Below are positions 57,206 to 64,000 of a stretch of 64,000 bases of DNA, in pieces (position 1 is the first letter of the stretch; each line of letters begins with the position of its first letter). This DNA is from Corynebacterium sp. Marseille-P4321 (GTDB lineage: Bacteria; Actinomycetota; Actinomycetes; Mycobacteriales; Mycobacteriaceae). Location of the stretch: the NCBI RefSeq assembly GCF_903645305.1, contig NZ_CAHJXO010000001.1, positions 620,001-684,000 on the forward strand. Direction: 5' to 3'. Position numbers and translations under genes: made by a program. The notes under the pieces are model-generated. The model was not told the origin of the DNA. It saw nothing but the letters and a program-made list of their open reading frames with translations, and did not search any database.

Positions 57206-58843
57206 ATGTTTAATCTGACGGTGGATTACGTCGCTGAACGCACTGATCACGCAAGCTTCGACCGGGGCCAGAAGATCGACCCCGAGCGCGTGGACATCAC
57301 GGAGCGCAGCGAGTCCCGAGTCGCCGCAACCGTCACCGCCCCGCACGAATATCACGTCATACTCGACCTTCACGGCACAGACGTAGTTGCGGAGTGTACC
57401 TGCACCATTCAGCACGAGTGGTGCCGTCACGCCGTGGCCACCGCGCTAAAGCTGGTTAACCAGCAGGGCGAGATTTTCAGCGAGAAAACGCGCGAGCGCG
57501 AAGCCCACAACGCCGTCACCCACGATCCGCTGGATGAGTTCATCGCGAATATCAGCCACGACGAGCTGGTAGAGGTCGTGCGAGACCTGCGAGTGGCCCA
57601 GCCCCGCATTGATCTAGCGCTTGAACTGGCGGCTGCACTGCACGGTGGCGGAGAGGAGGCTGTTGCTCAGCGTCTTACGCAGCGCGTGACTCGCCTGTCT
57701 CGCAAGAACCCCGGCTGGTCTGCGCGCCTGACCGCTGAGGTGGCGCAAGAATGGTTTGAGCTGCTTGACGTGTGCGCCGTCGGCATCGACCGGGGTTGGG
57801 GCGCGCAGCTGGTTGTGCCGCTTGAGGATGCAACGCAGGGCATCGGCGAGATGCTTTTGCGCACTGACGACGCATACGGGGTACTCGCTGATGCGTACCG
57901 CACGGCGATCCTGTTGCACCTCGCGGCGTACCGCCAAGCTCCTCCGACTCCGCCCGAGGTCGTGGAGTGGATTTCCTCACTGGTGTTTGAGGAGTCTGGT
58001 TTCGGCGAGCCGGACCTGGAAGATTACGGCGAGTGGCTGGACGTTGAGGCTATCGACGAGCTGGAGCACCGCGTAGAGAAGCAGGACGGTGGCGGCCGCT
58101 ACGACGACTCACTGGAGTACCTGCGCGAGGGCATCGCCCGCCTGCGTGGCGACGACACTGCGCTGGAGCAGATGCTCACCGGTGATGAGTTGCTCGAGTT
58201 CTACGAGCAGCGGAACCGTGAGGACGACGCACGCCTGCTGTTGACCGAAGCGGCGACCGAGCGCGTGTCGAAGAAACGCCTGGGTTTGGGTGGCACCGGT
58301 GTGTCCATGGAGGCTCTGACTAGCCGTCTGGACCGCTACTGGGGCCCGGGAACGTTGTTGAAATACCGCCACGCATTCGCCAAATCCCACCCGGGGCGTG
58401 GCTTCCGCGAGCTTCTTGCCACTGACGGCGTAACGCCGGAGATTACTCACGATGTCATCGGGTCGGCTCCGAGTTGGCTGCGTGCCAACCTGCAGCTCAT
58501 GCACGCGATTCACTTCGACGACTTCGACTTGGGCTACCAGGTAGCCAAGGAGCACCCGCGTAAGGACGAGCTCGATCCTGAACTTATTTCCGAGATGGGT
58601 ACCGTCATCGGTGTGAACGTGGATCGTGCGAAGGGTACGGAGCTCATGTTCCGCCTGGTGGAGCACTTTGCTGAGGCTGGCGATTTGCCTTCGTACAAGC
58701 GCATGGAGTCCGAGCTGCGCGACATCCGCAAGTTCGTCACTGACGACGCGGCGGCGCTCGAACGATACGAGGAGCTTGTGCGCGATTTGCGCGAGCGGTA
58801 CTCGAACCGCGCCGCGGTCCGCGAGATCATCGATCGCGTGTAA
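57206..58843 (+). CDS. SWIM zinc-finger protein
   Basis: 545 residues. Near the N-terminus a SWIM motif CxCx6CxH is formed by Cys64, Cys66, Cys73 and His75 (AECTCTIQHEWCRHAVA). The remainder is helical and acidic with no helicase or nuclease motif seen. SWIM domains bind DNA or proteins and usually accompany SNF2 helicases, absent here. It sits between eno and ftsB, which are adjacent in the mycobacterial order. Start set by the leaderless promoter. Confidence 0.82.
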   Translation: MFNLTVDYVAERTDHASFDRGQKIDPERVDITERSESRVAATVTAPHEYHVILDLHGTDVVAECTCTIQHEWCRHAVATALKLVNQQGEIFSEKTREREAHNAVTHDPLDEFIANISHDELVEVVRDLRVAQPRIDLALELAAALHGGGEEAVAQRLTQRVTRLSRKNPGWSARLTAEVAQEWFELLDVCAVGIDRGWGAQLVVPLEDATQGIGEMLLRTDDAYGVLADAYRTAILLHLAAYRQAPPTPPEVVEWISSLVFEESGFGEPDLEDYGEWLDVEAIDELEHRVEKQDGGGRYDDSLEYLREGIARLRGDDTALEQMLTGDELLEFYEQRNREDDARLLLTEAATERVSKKRLGLGGTGVSMEALTSRLDRYWGPGTLLKYRHAFAKSHPGRGFRELLATDGVTPEITHDVIGSAPSWLRANLQLMHAIHFDDFDLGYQVAKEHPRKDELDPELISEMGTVIGVNVDRAKGTELMFRLVEHFAEAGDLPSYKRMESELRDIRKFVTDDAAALERYEELVRDLRERYSNRAAVREIIDRV

Positions 58844-58852
58844 CTTCCGGGC

Positions 58853-58858
58853 TACACT
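58853..58858 (+). promoter_or_regulatory. Leaderless -10 box of ftsB
   Basis: TACACT 6 nt before the ATG at 58865. Confidence 0.55.
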
Positions 58859-58864
58859 CTCCCC

Positions 58865-59542
58865 ATGGCCCCACGGGAATCACGCGACACTAAAAACACA
58901 CGCGCCGTACGAGGAACGTCGCGGCGCGTGTTTTCGCGCCCCGGAAAGCGTCCTAAGACCGTTCCTGTAGCGAGCCGTGACGCCGAACGCGCCGCCGGCG
59001 CGAAGACCTCCCCTGCAAAGGGGATCACGTTCCCGAAGCAGGACCTGCGCAGCGTGCTCATCCTGCTCGCCGTGGTGTTGCTGGTGTTGTTCGCCATCGC
59101 GGCGCCGCTTCGCAACTACTACGAGGGTCGAGCGGAAATCGCCCGTGCCCAGGACGCCATCGCCCACCTCGAAGCCCAGAAACAGGACCTCGAGGAAGAC
59201 ATCGCGATGTACGACAACGAGGAATTTATCAAACAGGAGGCCCGCCGCCGCCTGGGTGCAGTGGAGGAGGGCGAGGCGGTGTGGCGCATCGTCGACCCGC
59301 GCATGACGGCTGGTGAATCCATTACTACAAGCCGCGACGATATCGTGGACGAGCGCGCGGTGACCGAGGTGCTGTGGGATGCACTGCGAGAGGTTCCGGA
59401 GTCACCACAGGAAGCCCCCGACGCGCCGGTTGAACCGCCCACCGAGCCCCCTGCACCTGAAGCGCCCGAGGCACCGGGCGAGCAGCCTACTCCGCTGCCC
59501 GCCGATCAGCCCGCGGACGGGGAGGCTCAGCCCGCCCCGTAG
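58865..59542 (+). CDS. ftsB: Septum formation initiator (FtsB/DivIC-like)
   Basis: 225 residues. A basic cytoplasmic N-terminus (1-60), one transmembrane helix (SVLILLAVVLLVLFAIAA), then a coiled coil (about 88-115) and EFIKQEARRRLGAVEEGE, the FtsB/DivIC mark. The C-terminal ~45 residues form a Pro/Glu/Ala tail. It belongs to the FtsQLB division complex. The order eno-ftsB-DUF501-ppx is conserved in actinobacteria apart from the SWIM gene insertion. Confidence 0.9.
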   Translation: MAPRESRDTKNTRAVRGTSRRVFSRPGKRPKTVPVASRDAERAAGAKTSPAKGITFPKQDLRSVLILLAVVLLVLFAIAAPLRNYYEGRAEIARAQDAIAHLEAQKQDLEEDIAMYDNEEFIKQEARRRLGAVEEGEAVWRIVDPRMTAGESITTSRDDIVDERAVTEVLWDALREVPESPQEAPDAPVEPPTEPPAPEAPEAPGEQPTPLPADQPADGEAQPAP

Positions 59543-59557
59543 CTTGAGCGTGGAACA

Positions 59558-60124
59558 ATGGCTGGCATGCAACCGGATGAACACACCTTGGCCATCGTGG
59601 CGGAGCAGCTTGGCCGTGCACCCCGCGGCGTGCTGGATATCGCCTACACCACCCCTGACGGGCAGCCGGCGGTAGTAAAAACCGCGCCGCGTCTCGACGA
59701 CGGCACGCCGTTTCCCACGCTGTATTACCTCACGGAACCGCGTCTTACCGCTGAGTCGTCCCGCCTTGAAGTGGCGCAGGTAATGAAGTGGATGGAAGCT
59801 CGCCTCAGTGCCGATACTCCGGAGGGTGAGCGCCTGCGCGCAGACTATCTCGCCGCGCACGAGCACTACCTGGCTAAGCGGAACGCGATCGAAGACTTGG
59901 GCACCGATTTCTCCGGCGGCGGTATGCCCGAGCGTGTGAAGTGCCTCCACGTGCTCATCGCCTACGCACTGGCGGAAGGTCCTGGCCGCGTGCGCTTCGG
60001 CGACGAGGCAGTCGCGCTCGCAGCTGAGCACGGCAACCTGTGCGGCACCGCCATCCCCGCAGACTGGCCTACGCTGACCGATCTGGGCATCGCGCTCGAG
60101 GAGGCGGGGGAGGGGCTGAAGTGA
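59558..60124 (+). CDS. DUF501 family protein
   Basis: 188 residues from ATG 59558 (59567 is also possible). Conserved DUF501 features are RAPRGVLDIAYTTPDGQPAVVKTAPRL, PTLYYLTEPRL and the C-terminal GMPERVKCLHVLIAYALAEGPG. Function unknown; it is always near ftsB and ppx in actinobacteria. The stop overlaps the ppx GTG by 4 bp. Confidence 0.88.
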   Translation: MAGMQPDEHTLAIVAEQLGRAPRGVLDIAYTTPDGQPAVVKTAPRLDDGTPFPTLYYLTEPRLTAESSRLEVAQVMKWMEARLSADTPEGERLRADYLAAHEHYLAKRNAIEDLGTDFSGGGMPERVKCLHVLIAYALAEGPGRVRFGDEAVALAAEHGNLCGTAIPADWPTLTDLGIALEEAGEGLK

Positions 60125-61071
60125 CCCCCAATACTTCGCAGCGCGTTGCTGCAGTAGATTGCGGCACGAACTCGATCCGCTTGCTCATCCACGACGCGGA
60201 AACCGGAGAAGTCGCTCGGGAAAACACCATCGTGCGTCTTGGCCAGGGCGTGGATGAAACCGGCGCTTTCCATCCCGACGCCATCGCGCGCACCCAGGAG
60301 GCGCTCGCAGCGTACGTTGAGCAGATGGGGCAGGAGCGAGTCACGCGTGTGCGCATGGTCGCCACTTCGGCCACCCGCGACGCATCGAACCGCGAGGTGT
60401 TCTTTGACATGACGCGTGACCTCCTCGGCAAAATCCAGCCGGGGGCGGTCGCGGAGGTGATTTCCGGCGAGGAGGAAGCATCGCTTTCCTTCGCGGGCGC
60501 AACCGCGGACATGGACGCTGCGCGCGGGCCGTTTTGCGTCATCGACCTTGGCGGTGGCTCCACCGAATTCGTCATGGAAACCTCGGACGGAATCAGCGCC
60601 GTATCGACGCAGATGGGCTGCGTCCGCGTTACCGAACGCTTCATGCATACCGATCCGCCTACCGAAGCGGAGACGCTTCAAGCGCGAGCATTTATCGACG
60701 ATCGCCTAGCCGAGGCCGCCGAGCGCGTCCCCCTCGCGGAGGCCAACACATTCGTCGGGTGTGCAGGTACGTTCACTACGCTTTCTGCGCTCGCGCAAAA
60801 CCTCGATGCGTACGATCCGGAACAAATCCACATGTCGGAAATCTCGTTTGACCGCATGCGCGAGGTCACTCAGGCGCTGCGAGCCGCCACATCGGCCCAG
60901 CGTGCGGAAAACCCCGTGGTGCACCCGGGGCGAGCGGACGTGATTGCCGCTGGCTCAACTGTGGTGGAGCAGATGATGCTCGCCTTCGAGCGCGAGGCGG
61001 CTGCGTCGGCTTTTGTGATCAGCGAGAAGGACATCCTGGACGGTATCGTCGCAAAGCTTCTGCGACCCTAG
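60121..61071 (+). CDS. ppx: Ppx/GppA exopolyphosphatase
   Basis: 316 residues, the short actinobacterial form of the ASKHA-fold family. N-terminal VAAVDCGTNSIRLLI, VISGEEEASLSF, the phosphate-binding IDLGGGSTEFV and the metal-site VGCAGTFTTLSAL are present. It degrades inorganic polyphosphate or pppGpp. Starts at GTG by the ATGA-like overlap (GTGA) with DUF501. A partial variant of the dispersed motif (TTTATCGACG) is in the middle. Confidence 0.93.
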   Translation: MTPNTSQRVAAVDCGTNSIRLLIHDAETGEVARENTIVRLGQGVDETGAFHPDAIARTQEALAAYVEQMGQERVTRVRMVATSATRDASNREVFFDMTRDLLGKIQPGAVAEVISGEEEASLSFAGATADMDAARGPFCVIDLGGGSTEFVMETSDGISAVSTQMGCVRVTERFMHTDPPTEAETLQARAFIDDRLAEAAERVPLAEANTFVGCAGTFTTLSALAQNLDAYDPEQIHMSEISFDRMREVTQALRAATSAQRAENPVVHPGRADVIAAGSTVVEQMMLAFEREAAASAFVISEKDILDGIVAKLLRP

Positions 61072-61075
61072 CGGC

Positions 61076-61345
61076 CTAATCCTCGTCCGGCTCCAAAATC
61101 TGATCCTCGAGCTCCGCGCGCTTTTTGCCCCGCAGCTTGCCCTTGTTGAGGTCCTTGACCTCGCGCATGCGCGGCTCCGGATCGATCTTGTTCGCCAGCG
61201 CCTTACGCGCGGAACCGGTGACCTGCTTCGTCACGGGGGAGTTGATCACCGTCTGAGTTGCGTTCACGATCTGGTGGTAGCGCTTGCGGCCAGCCTTGGT
61301 ACCGAAGACGTAGCCGGCGGCGGCTCCGATGACGAATTGATACAT
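61076..61345 (-). CDS. Small conserved protein, YtxH-like start
   Basis: 89 residues. The N-terminus MYQFVIGAAAGYVFGTKAGRKRY is a short glycine-rich hydrophobic segment with a GTKAGR turn like YtxH-type stress proteins; the rest is basic, then acidic. It is convergent with ppx, 4 bp apart. A TAGGCT box lies 6 nt before the ATG. Function unknown. Confidence 0.75.
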   Translation of the reverse strand: MYQFVIGAAAGYVFGTKAGRKRYHQIVNATQTVINSPVTKQVTGSARKALANKIDPEPRMREVKDLNKGKLRGKKRAELEDQILEPDED

Positions 61346-61351
61346 AGGCCC

Positions 61352-61357
61352 AGCCTA
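61352..61357 (-). promoter_or_regulatory. Leaderless -10 box of the 61076 gene
   Basis: TAGGCT on the minus strand, 6 nt before the ATG at 61345. Confidence 0.45.
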
Positions 61358-61415
61358 CATACCCGCCCGCCGCGGGGAGGGGAGGACAGTATGTGAGGCG
61401 CGACGGCTCACCCGA

Positions 61416-61421
61416 TATAGT
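61416..61421 (+). promoter_or_regulatory. -10 box of the CAT-anticodon tRNA gene
   Basis: TATAGT about 26 nt before the tRNA 5' end. Confidence 0.45.
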
Positions 61422-61446
61422 GCTTAGAGCGCACAACGATTGCGAA

Positions 61447-61523
61447 GGGGCTATAGCTCAGTCGGTTAGAGCTACGGACTCATAATCCGTTGGTCGCGGG
61501 TTCGAGCCCCGCTGGCCCCACCA
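61447..61523 (+). tRNA. tRNA with CAT anticodon (Met or Ile2)
   Basis: A complete 77-nt cloverleaf including encoded CCA. Acceptor GGGGCTA/TGGCCCC (one G-U), D-arm GCTC...GAGC, anticodon stem ACGGA/TCCGT with loop CTCATAA, and T-arm GCGGG-TTCGAGC-CCCGC. The CAT anticodon cannot by itself separate elongator Met from lysidine-modified Ile2. The A73 discriminator fits both. Confidence 0.95.
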
Positions 61524-61674
61524 GATTTTTGCCACCCCGTGACGCCGGGAAGAGCGACGGGGTCACGGGTGCGATCTTGGTAGTGAGTAGAAGGCGGTTT
61601 CCTCGAAAGTCCGAGCAAGTCCCAGAAGGTCCGAGAAACCGCAAGCAGTGCGTTCCCCCAACGCACACGCGCAA

Positions 61675-61704
61675 GCGCCCCGCTTCGAGAAAGAAGCGGG
61701 GCGC
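61675..61704 (-). terminator. Hairpin downstream of tRNA-Asn
   Basis: A perfect 12-bp GC-rich stem (GCGCCCCGCTTC and complement) with a 6-nt loop starts 10 bp beyond the tRNA-Asn 3' end. It lacks a T-run on the minus strand. The rest of 61524-61713 holds two GTCCGAG copies about 20 bp apart and nothing else recognisable. Confidence 0.55.
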
Positions 61705-61713
61705 TGGGTATTG

Positions 61714-61786
61714 CTCCTCCAACTGGGCTCGAACCAGTGACCCTTCGATTAACAGTCGAATGCTCTGCCAACTGAGCTATGGAGGA
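61714..61786 (-). tRNA. tRNA-Asn (GTT)
   Basis: A 73-nt cloverleaf on the minus strand. Acceptor TCCTCCA/TGGAGGA, D-arm, anticodon stem TCGAC with loop CTGTTAA (GTT anticodon), T-arm CTGG-TTCGAGC-CCAG, discriminator G73. CCA is not encoded (CAA follows). Confidence 0.96.
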
Positions 61787-61952
61787 ATATTTAGTTCGTT
61801 GCGCTGTGCAACGATGTGTAACTCTAGCGCGCGGGGTGCACAATCCCAAAATCGCCAGCTAGTCGCGCAAAAATGGAGTGTGAAGGGCGTCGATCAACGG
61901 GGGTTTCCAAGACGCGTTCGAAAAAGGCTCGCGCTCATATCGGCGTGGTGGT

Positions 61953-61958
61953 TAGGGT
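61953..61958 (+). promoter_or_regulatory. Leaderless -10 box of the 61965 secreted protein gene
   Basis: TAGGGT 6 nt before the ATG. Confidence 0.5.
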
Positions 61959-61964
61959 AGAGAC

Positions 61965-62615
61965 ATGAGAAAACCACTGCTTGCCGCGACCGTTGCAGCA
62001 GCTGTCGCCGCCACCACCGTCACTGCCCCTTCTGCACTCGCCCAGGACGGAACGGAGGATGCCTCCTCGTTGTCCTCGGAGTTGTCTTCGGCGTCGTCCT
62101 CGTCTGAGGATGGAGAAGGGCTAAGTCCGGGCGCTATCGCAGGGATCACTCTTGGCGTGCTCGCTGCGGTGGGTGCCGGGGGAGCATTCGCGGTGCAGCA
62201 GGGCTGGGTCAAGCTGCCGCCGCAGGTCGCAGACGCTGCCCGCAAATTCGGCATACCCGTGGGGCCTAGCCCCGCACAGAAGCCAGCGCCGCGCCCGGCA
62301 GGCAACCAGAAGCGTGGGTCGTGCGACGCGGCGCAGTTCGATCGCCTCGTTCCGGGCTGGCCGAATTTCACGGGCACGGTGGTGAACTACTGCGACGGGC
62401 AGTGGGCGGTTGCCTCCGCCAACCAGACGGATTGGTTCGTGCGCTTCCGCTTCGTCGGCGACCGCTGGACCGTGGTGCCCACCGACGGTGTGAAGCTCAC
62501 CGGCATGAGGCAGGGCTGCTACAACGGCATCAAGTTGCGCAACCAGGGCGCGCCGGAGGAGTTCATGCGACGCACCCCGATCTGCACTCCGGCAGAGATC
62601 GGGGCTCGGGCTTAG
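61965..62615 (+). CDS. Secreted protein with Ser-rich linker and membrane segment
   Basis: 216 residues. A signal peptide (about 1-27, cleavage near ALAQD) is followed by an acidic Ser-rich stretch, a hydrophobic segment (PGAIAGITLGVLAAVGAGGAFAV, about 54-77) and a C-terminal domain with four cysteines (SCDA, YCDG, GCYN, ICTP). The domain pattern WxVASANQTDWFVRFRF suggests a small beta-fold. Function unknown. Confidence 0.8.
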   Translation: MRKPLLAATVAAAVAATTVTAPSALAQDGTEDASSLSSELSSASSSSEDGEGLSPGAIAGITLGVLAAVGAGGAFAVQQGWVKLPPQVADAARKFGIPVGPSPAQKPAPRPAGNQKRGSCDAAQFDRLVPGWPNFTGTVVNYCDGQWAVASANQTDWFVRFRFVGDRWTVVPTDGVKLTGMRQGCYNGIKLRNQGAPEEFMRRTPICTPAEIGARA

Positions 62616-62653
62616 ATACAACACACTCGGCGCAAACCTAAAGCAAGAAAAAG

Positions 62654-62698
62654 GGCCTGGGAAGCAACTCACGGTGAGGTGCTTCCCAGGCCTTTTTT
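62654..62698. terminator. Bidirectional hairpin terminator
   Basis: A 13-bp stem (GGCCTGGGAAGCA and complement) ends in six T on the plus strand and in A-rich sequence on the other side. It lies between two convergent genes. Confidence 0.85.
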
Positions 62699-62708
62699 GC
62701 GGGCCAGA

Positions 62709-64000
62709 TTAAAGCTCGTAGGTCATCGGGGAGCCCGGGCCGAGCGGGATGCCCAGGAAGTACCACAGCAGGAAGAAGGCAAACCAGCCGAGCAGGATGG
62801 TGAAGAAGTACGGAAGTGCCATTGACATCAGCGTGCCCACACCGGCCTTCTTGTAGTACTTCTGCATGAACGTCAGCGTCATGGCGAAGTACGGCGACAT
62901 CGGGGTGACAATCGAGGAAGCGGAGTCGCCGATGCGGAAGAGCATCTGGGTGACTTCGGGCGAGACGCCGATGAGCATCATCATCGGCACCACCACAGGC
63001 GCCATGAGCGCCCACTGGGCGGAGCCAGACGTGATGAACAGGTTCACCAGCGCCACCATTACGACGAAGCCGAAGAACAGCGCGACCTCGGGCAGATCCC
63101 AACGCTGCAAGAGCTCCGCGCCTTTAATGGCGGTCCAGCTGCCCAGGTTCGACCAGTCGAACCACGCGAGGAATTGAGCGACTACGAAAAACAGCACGAG
63201 GATAGGTACCAGGGTGGTCAGGCCCTTTGTCATGAACTGCGGGACGTCCGCCCAGTCGGTGATGGACTTCGTGACCAAGCCGTAGACAGCGCCGACGAGG
63301 AAGAACATGATGGCAATCGGCACCGCGATGGAGCGGATGAGCGGCGACTCCATGAAGCCTTCCTCCGGTCGCGCAAACGGGGAAGCTGGGACGAACAACA
63401 ACATGAAGTAGACCACGAAGAAGGCGAGCAGCGCGACGCCGGACCACTTCAGGCCCTTCATCTCGATCGGGTCGAGGTCCAGATCGGCATCGCCTGAATT
63501 GCCCTCGGATTCGCGCGAGTCATCGCGGTTGCGCTCATCGGCGCCGTCGGCCTCATCCGCGTCGTTGTCCCCGTTGTTTTCGTCGTCGTTGTCCTCGTCG
63601 TTGTCCTCGTCGTCGCCACCCGTGGCGGCCTCGATGTCCAGCGCTTCCTCGTTGATCTCCTCTGGGTCGAGCTCGTACTGCTCACGCTTCTCCACGTAGA
63701 ACTCGGTGATTGCGGTGATCAAGATGGCCAGCACGATCCCCGACGGGATAACGAAGAAGATGTTCGCCAGAGGGGAGACGAAGTAGTCCGGGTCCACAAT
63801 CTGCGCACCGCTGGTGGAAATGCCCGCGAGGAGCAGGTCGGTGATGTTCAAGATCAGCGACGCGTTGAAGCCACCGGCTGCGGCGGCGAAGCCGACCATG
63901 GTACCCACGAGCGGGGAGCGGCCCACCGCGTGGAAGGCCATGGCGCCGAGCGGGACGATGATGACAAAGATCGCGTCGGAAGCAATGGAGCCGGTCACGC
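62709..64000 (-). CDS. AbgT-family transporter, 5' end outside the window
   Basis: At least 429 residues of a multi-span membrane protein of the AbgT/MtrF family (aminobenzoyl-glutamate uptake or sulfonamide efflux). Family marks are SAQWALMAPVVVPMMMLIGVSPE and GDSASSIVTPMSPYFA. Between two membrane segments lies a ~65-residue cytoplasmic loop of almost only Asp, Glu, Asn and Ala (encoded by GTC/GTT-rich repeats on the plus strand), longer and more acidic than in the known relatives as I recall them. The GTG at 63998 is internal; the gene continues beyond the end. Confidence 0.9.
   Translation of the reverse strand, partial: VTGSIASDAIFVIIVPLGAMAFHAVGRSPLVGTMVGFAAAAGGFNASLILNITDLLLAGISTSGAQIVDPDYFVSPLANIFFVIPSGIVLAILITAITEFYVEKREQYELDPEEINEEALDIEAATGGDDEDNDEDNDDENNGDNDADEADGADERNRDDSRESEGNSGDADLDLDPIEMKGLKWSGVALLAFFVVYFMLLFVPASPFARPEEGFMESPLIRSIAVPIAIMFFLVGAVYGLVTKSITDWADVPQFMTKGLTTLVPILVLFFVVAQFLAWFDWSNLGSWTAIKGAELLQRWDLPEVALFFGFVVMVALVNLFITSGSAQWALMAPVVVPMMMLIGVSPEVTQMLFRIGDSASSIVTPMSPYFAMTLTFMQKYYKKAGVGTLMSMALPYFFTILLGWFAFFLLWYFLGIPLGPGSPMTYEL

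Noticed and set aside
63996..63998. GTG 63998 as the AbgT start
   Set aside because: The family needs further N-terminal membrane segments, and the frame is open to the window edge.

Overview
The window is a gene-dense, high-GC actinobacterial chromosome segment, almost certainly from a Corynebacterium. Evidence is the luciferase-like monooxygenase/brnQ/aecD group, the malQ-fadD-hemW-hrcA-dnaJ2-rsmE-phoH-ybeY-CNNM-era-recO-uppS-zur-arsR-glyS-dgt-dnaG order, and the mazG-transglycosylase-eno-ftsB-DUF501-ppx order. All three are recalled from corynebacteria and mycobacteria, not checked by search. Many genes look leaderless: a TANNNT -10 box lies 6-8 nt before the start codon, and this decided many starts. 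There are no rRNA genes, CRISPR arrays, intact insertion sequences or prophages.

Layout. 1-9.95 kb: end of a proline iminopeptidase-like hydrolase, a BCCT osmolyte transporter, ribokinase, a complete peptide-type ABC importer (lipoprotein, two permeases, fused double ATPase) with a GntR regulator, and a luciferase-like monooxygenase. 10-19 kb: brnQ, maltokinase, treS, a PatB-type C-S lyase, an ABC exporter, a lipoprotein and a carboxylesterase. 19-28.4 kb: M3 peptidase, two tiny membrane proteins, an HNH/DUF222 protein beside a degenerate tandem repeat, malQ, a fatty acyl-CoA ligase, and a broken hemW. 28.4-34.4 kb: hrcA, dnaJ2, rsmE, phoH, ybeY and a CNNM/CorC protein. 34.4-40.5 kb: an accessory insert before era (butanediol-type dehydrogenase, two tandem pyridoxal kinases, an ABC-class ATPase, a lower-GC AAA15 ATPase with a broken partner). 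40.5-52.9 kb: era, recO, uppS, zur, arsR, glyS, two unknown genes, a TPM-domain protein, dgt, a barstar/lipoprotein-RNase pair and dnaG. 52.9-64 kb: an unknown possible glycosylase-fold protein, mazG, a secreted protein, a transglycosylase, eno, a SWIM protein, ftsB, DUF501, ppx, two tRNAs, a secreted protein and an AbgT transporter running off the end.

The most unusual signal is not a gene. The 11-mer CGTCGATAAGC occurs 20 times exactly in 64 kb (chance expectation well below one), on both strands and in three codon phases, all within genes. Several copies extend rightward as N-ATGTGC. Density and lack of polarity resemble a DNA uptake sequence or another genome-wide recognition motif. One copy sits at the deletion junction that broke hemW. 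Second in interest is the RNase Sa-like lipoprotein with an overlapping barstar gene, a likely toxin-immunity pair.
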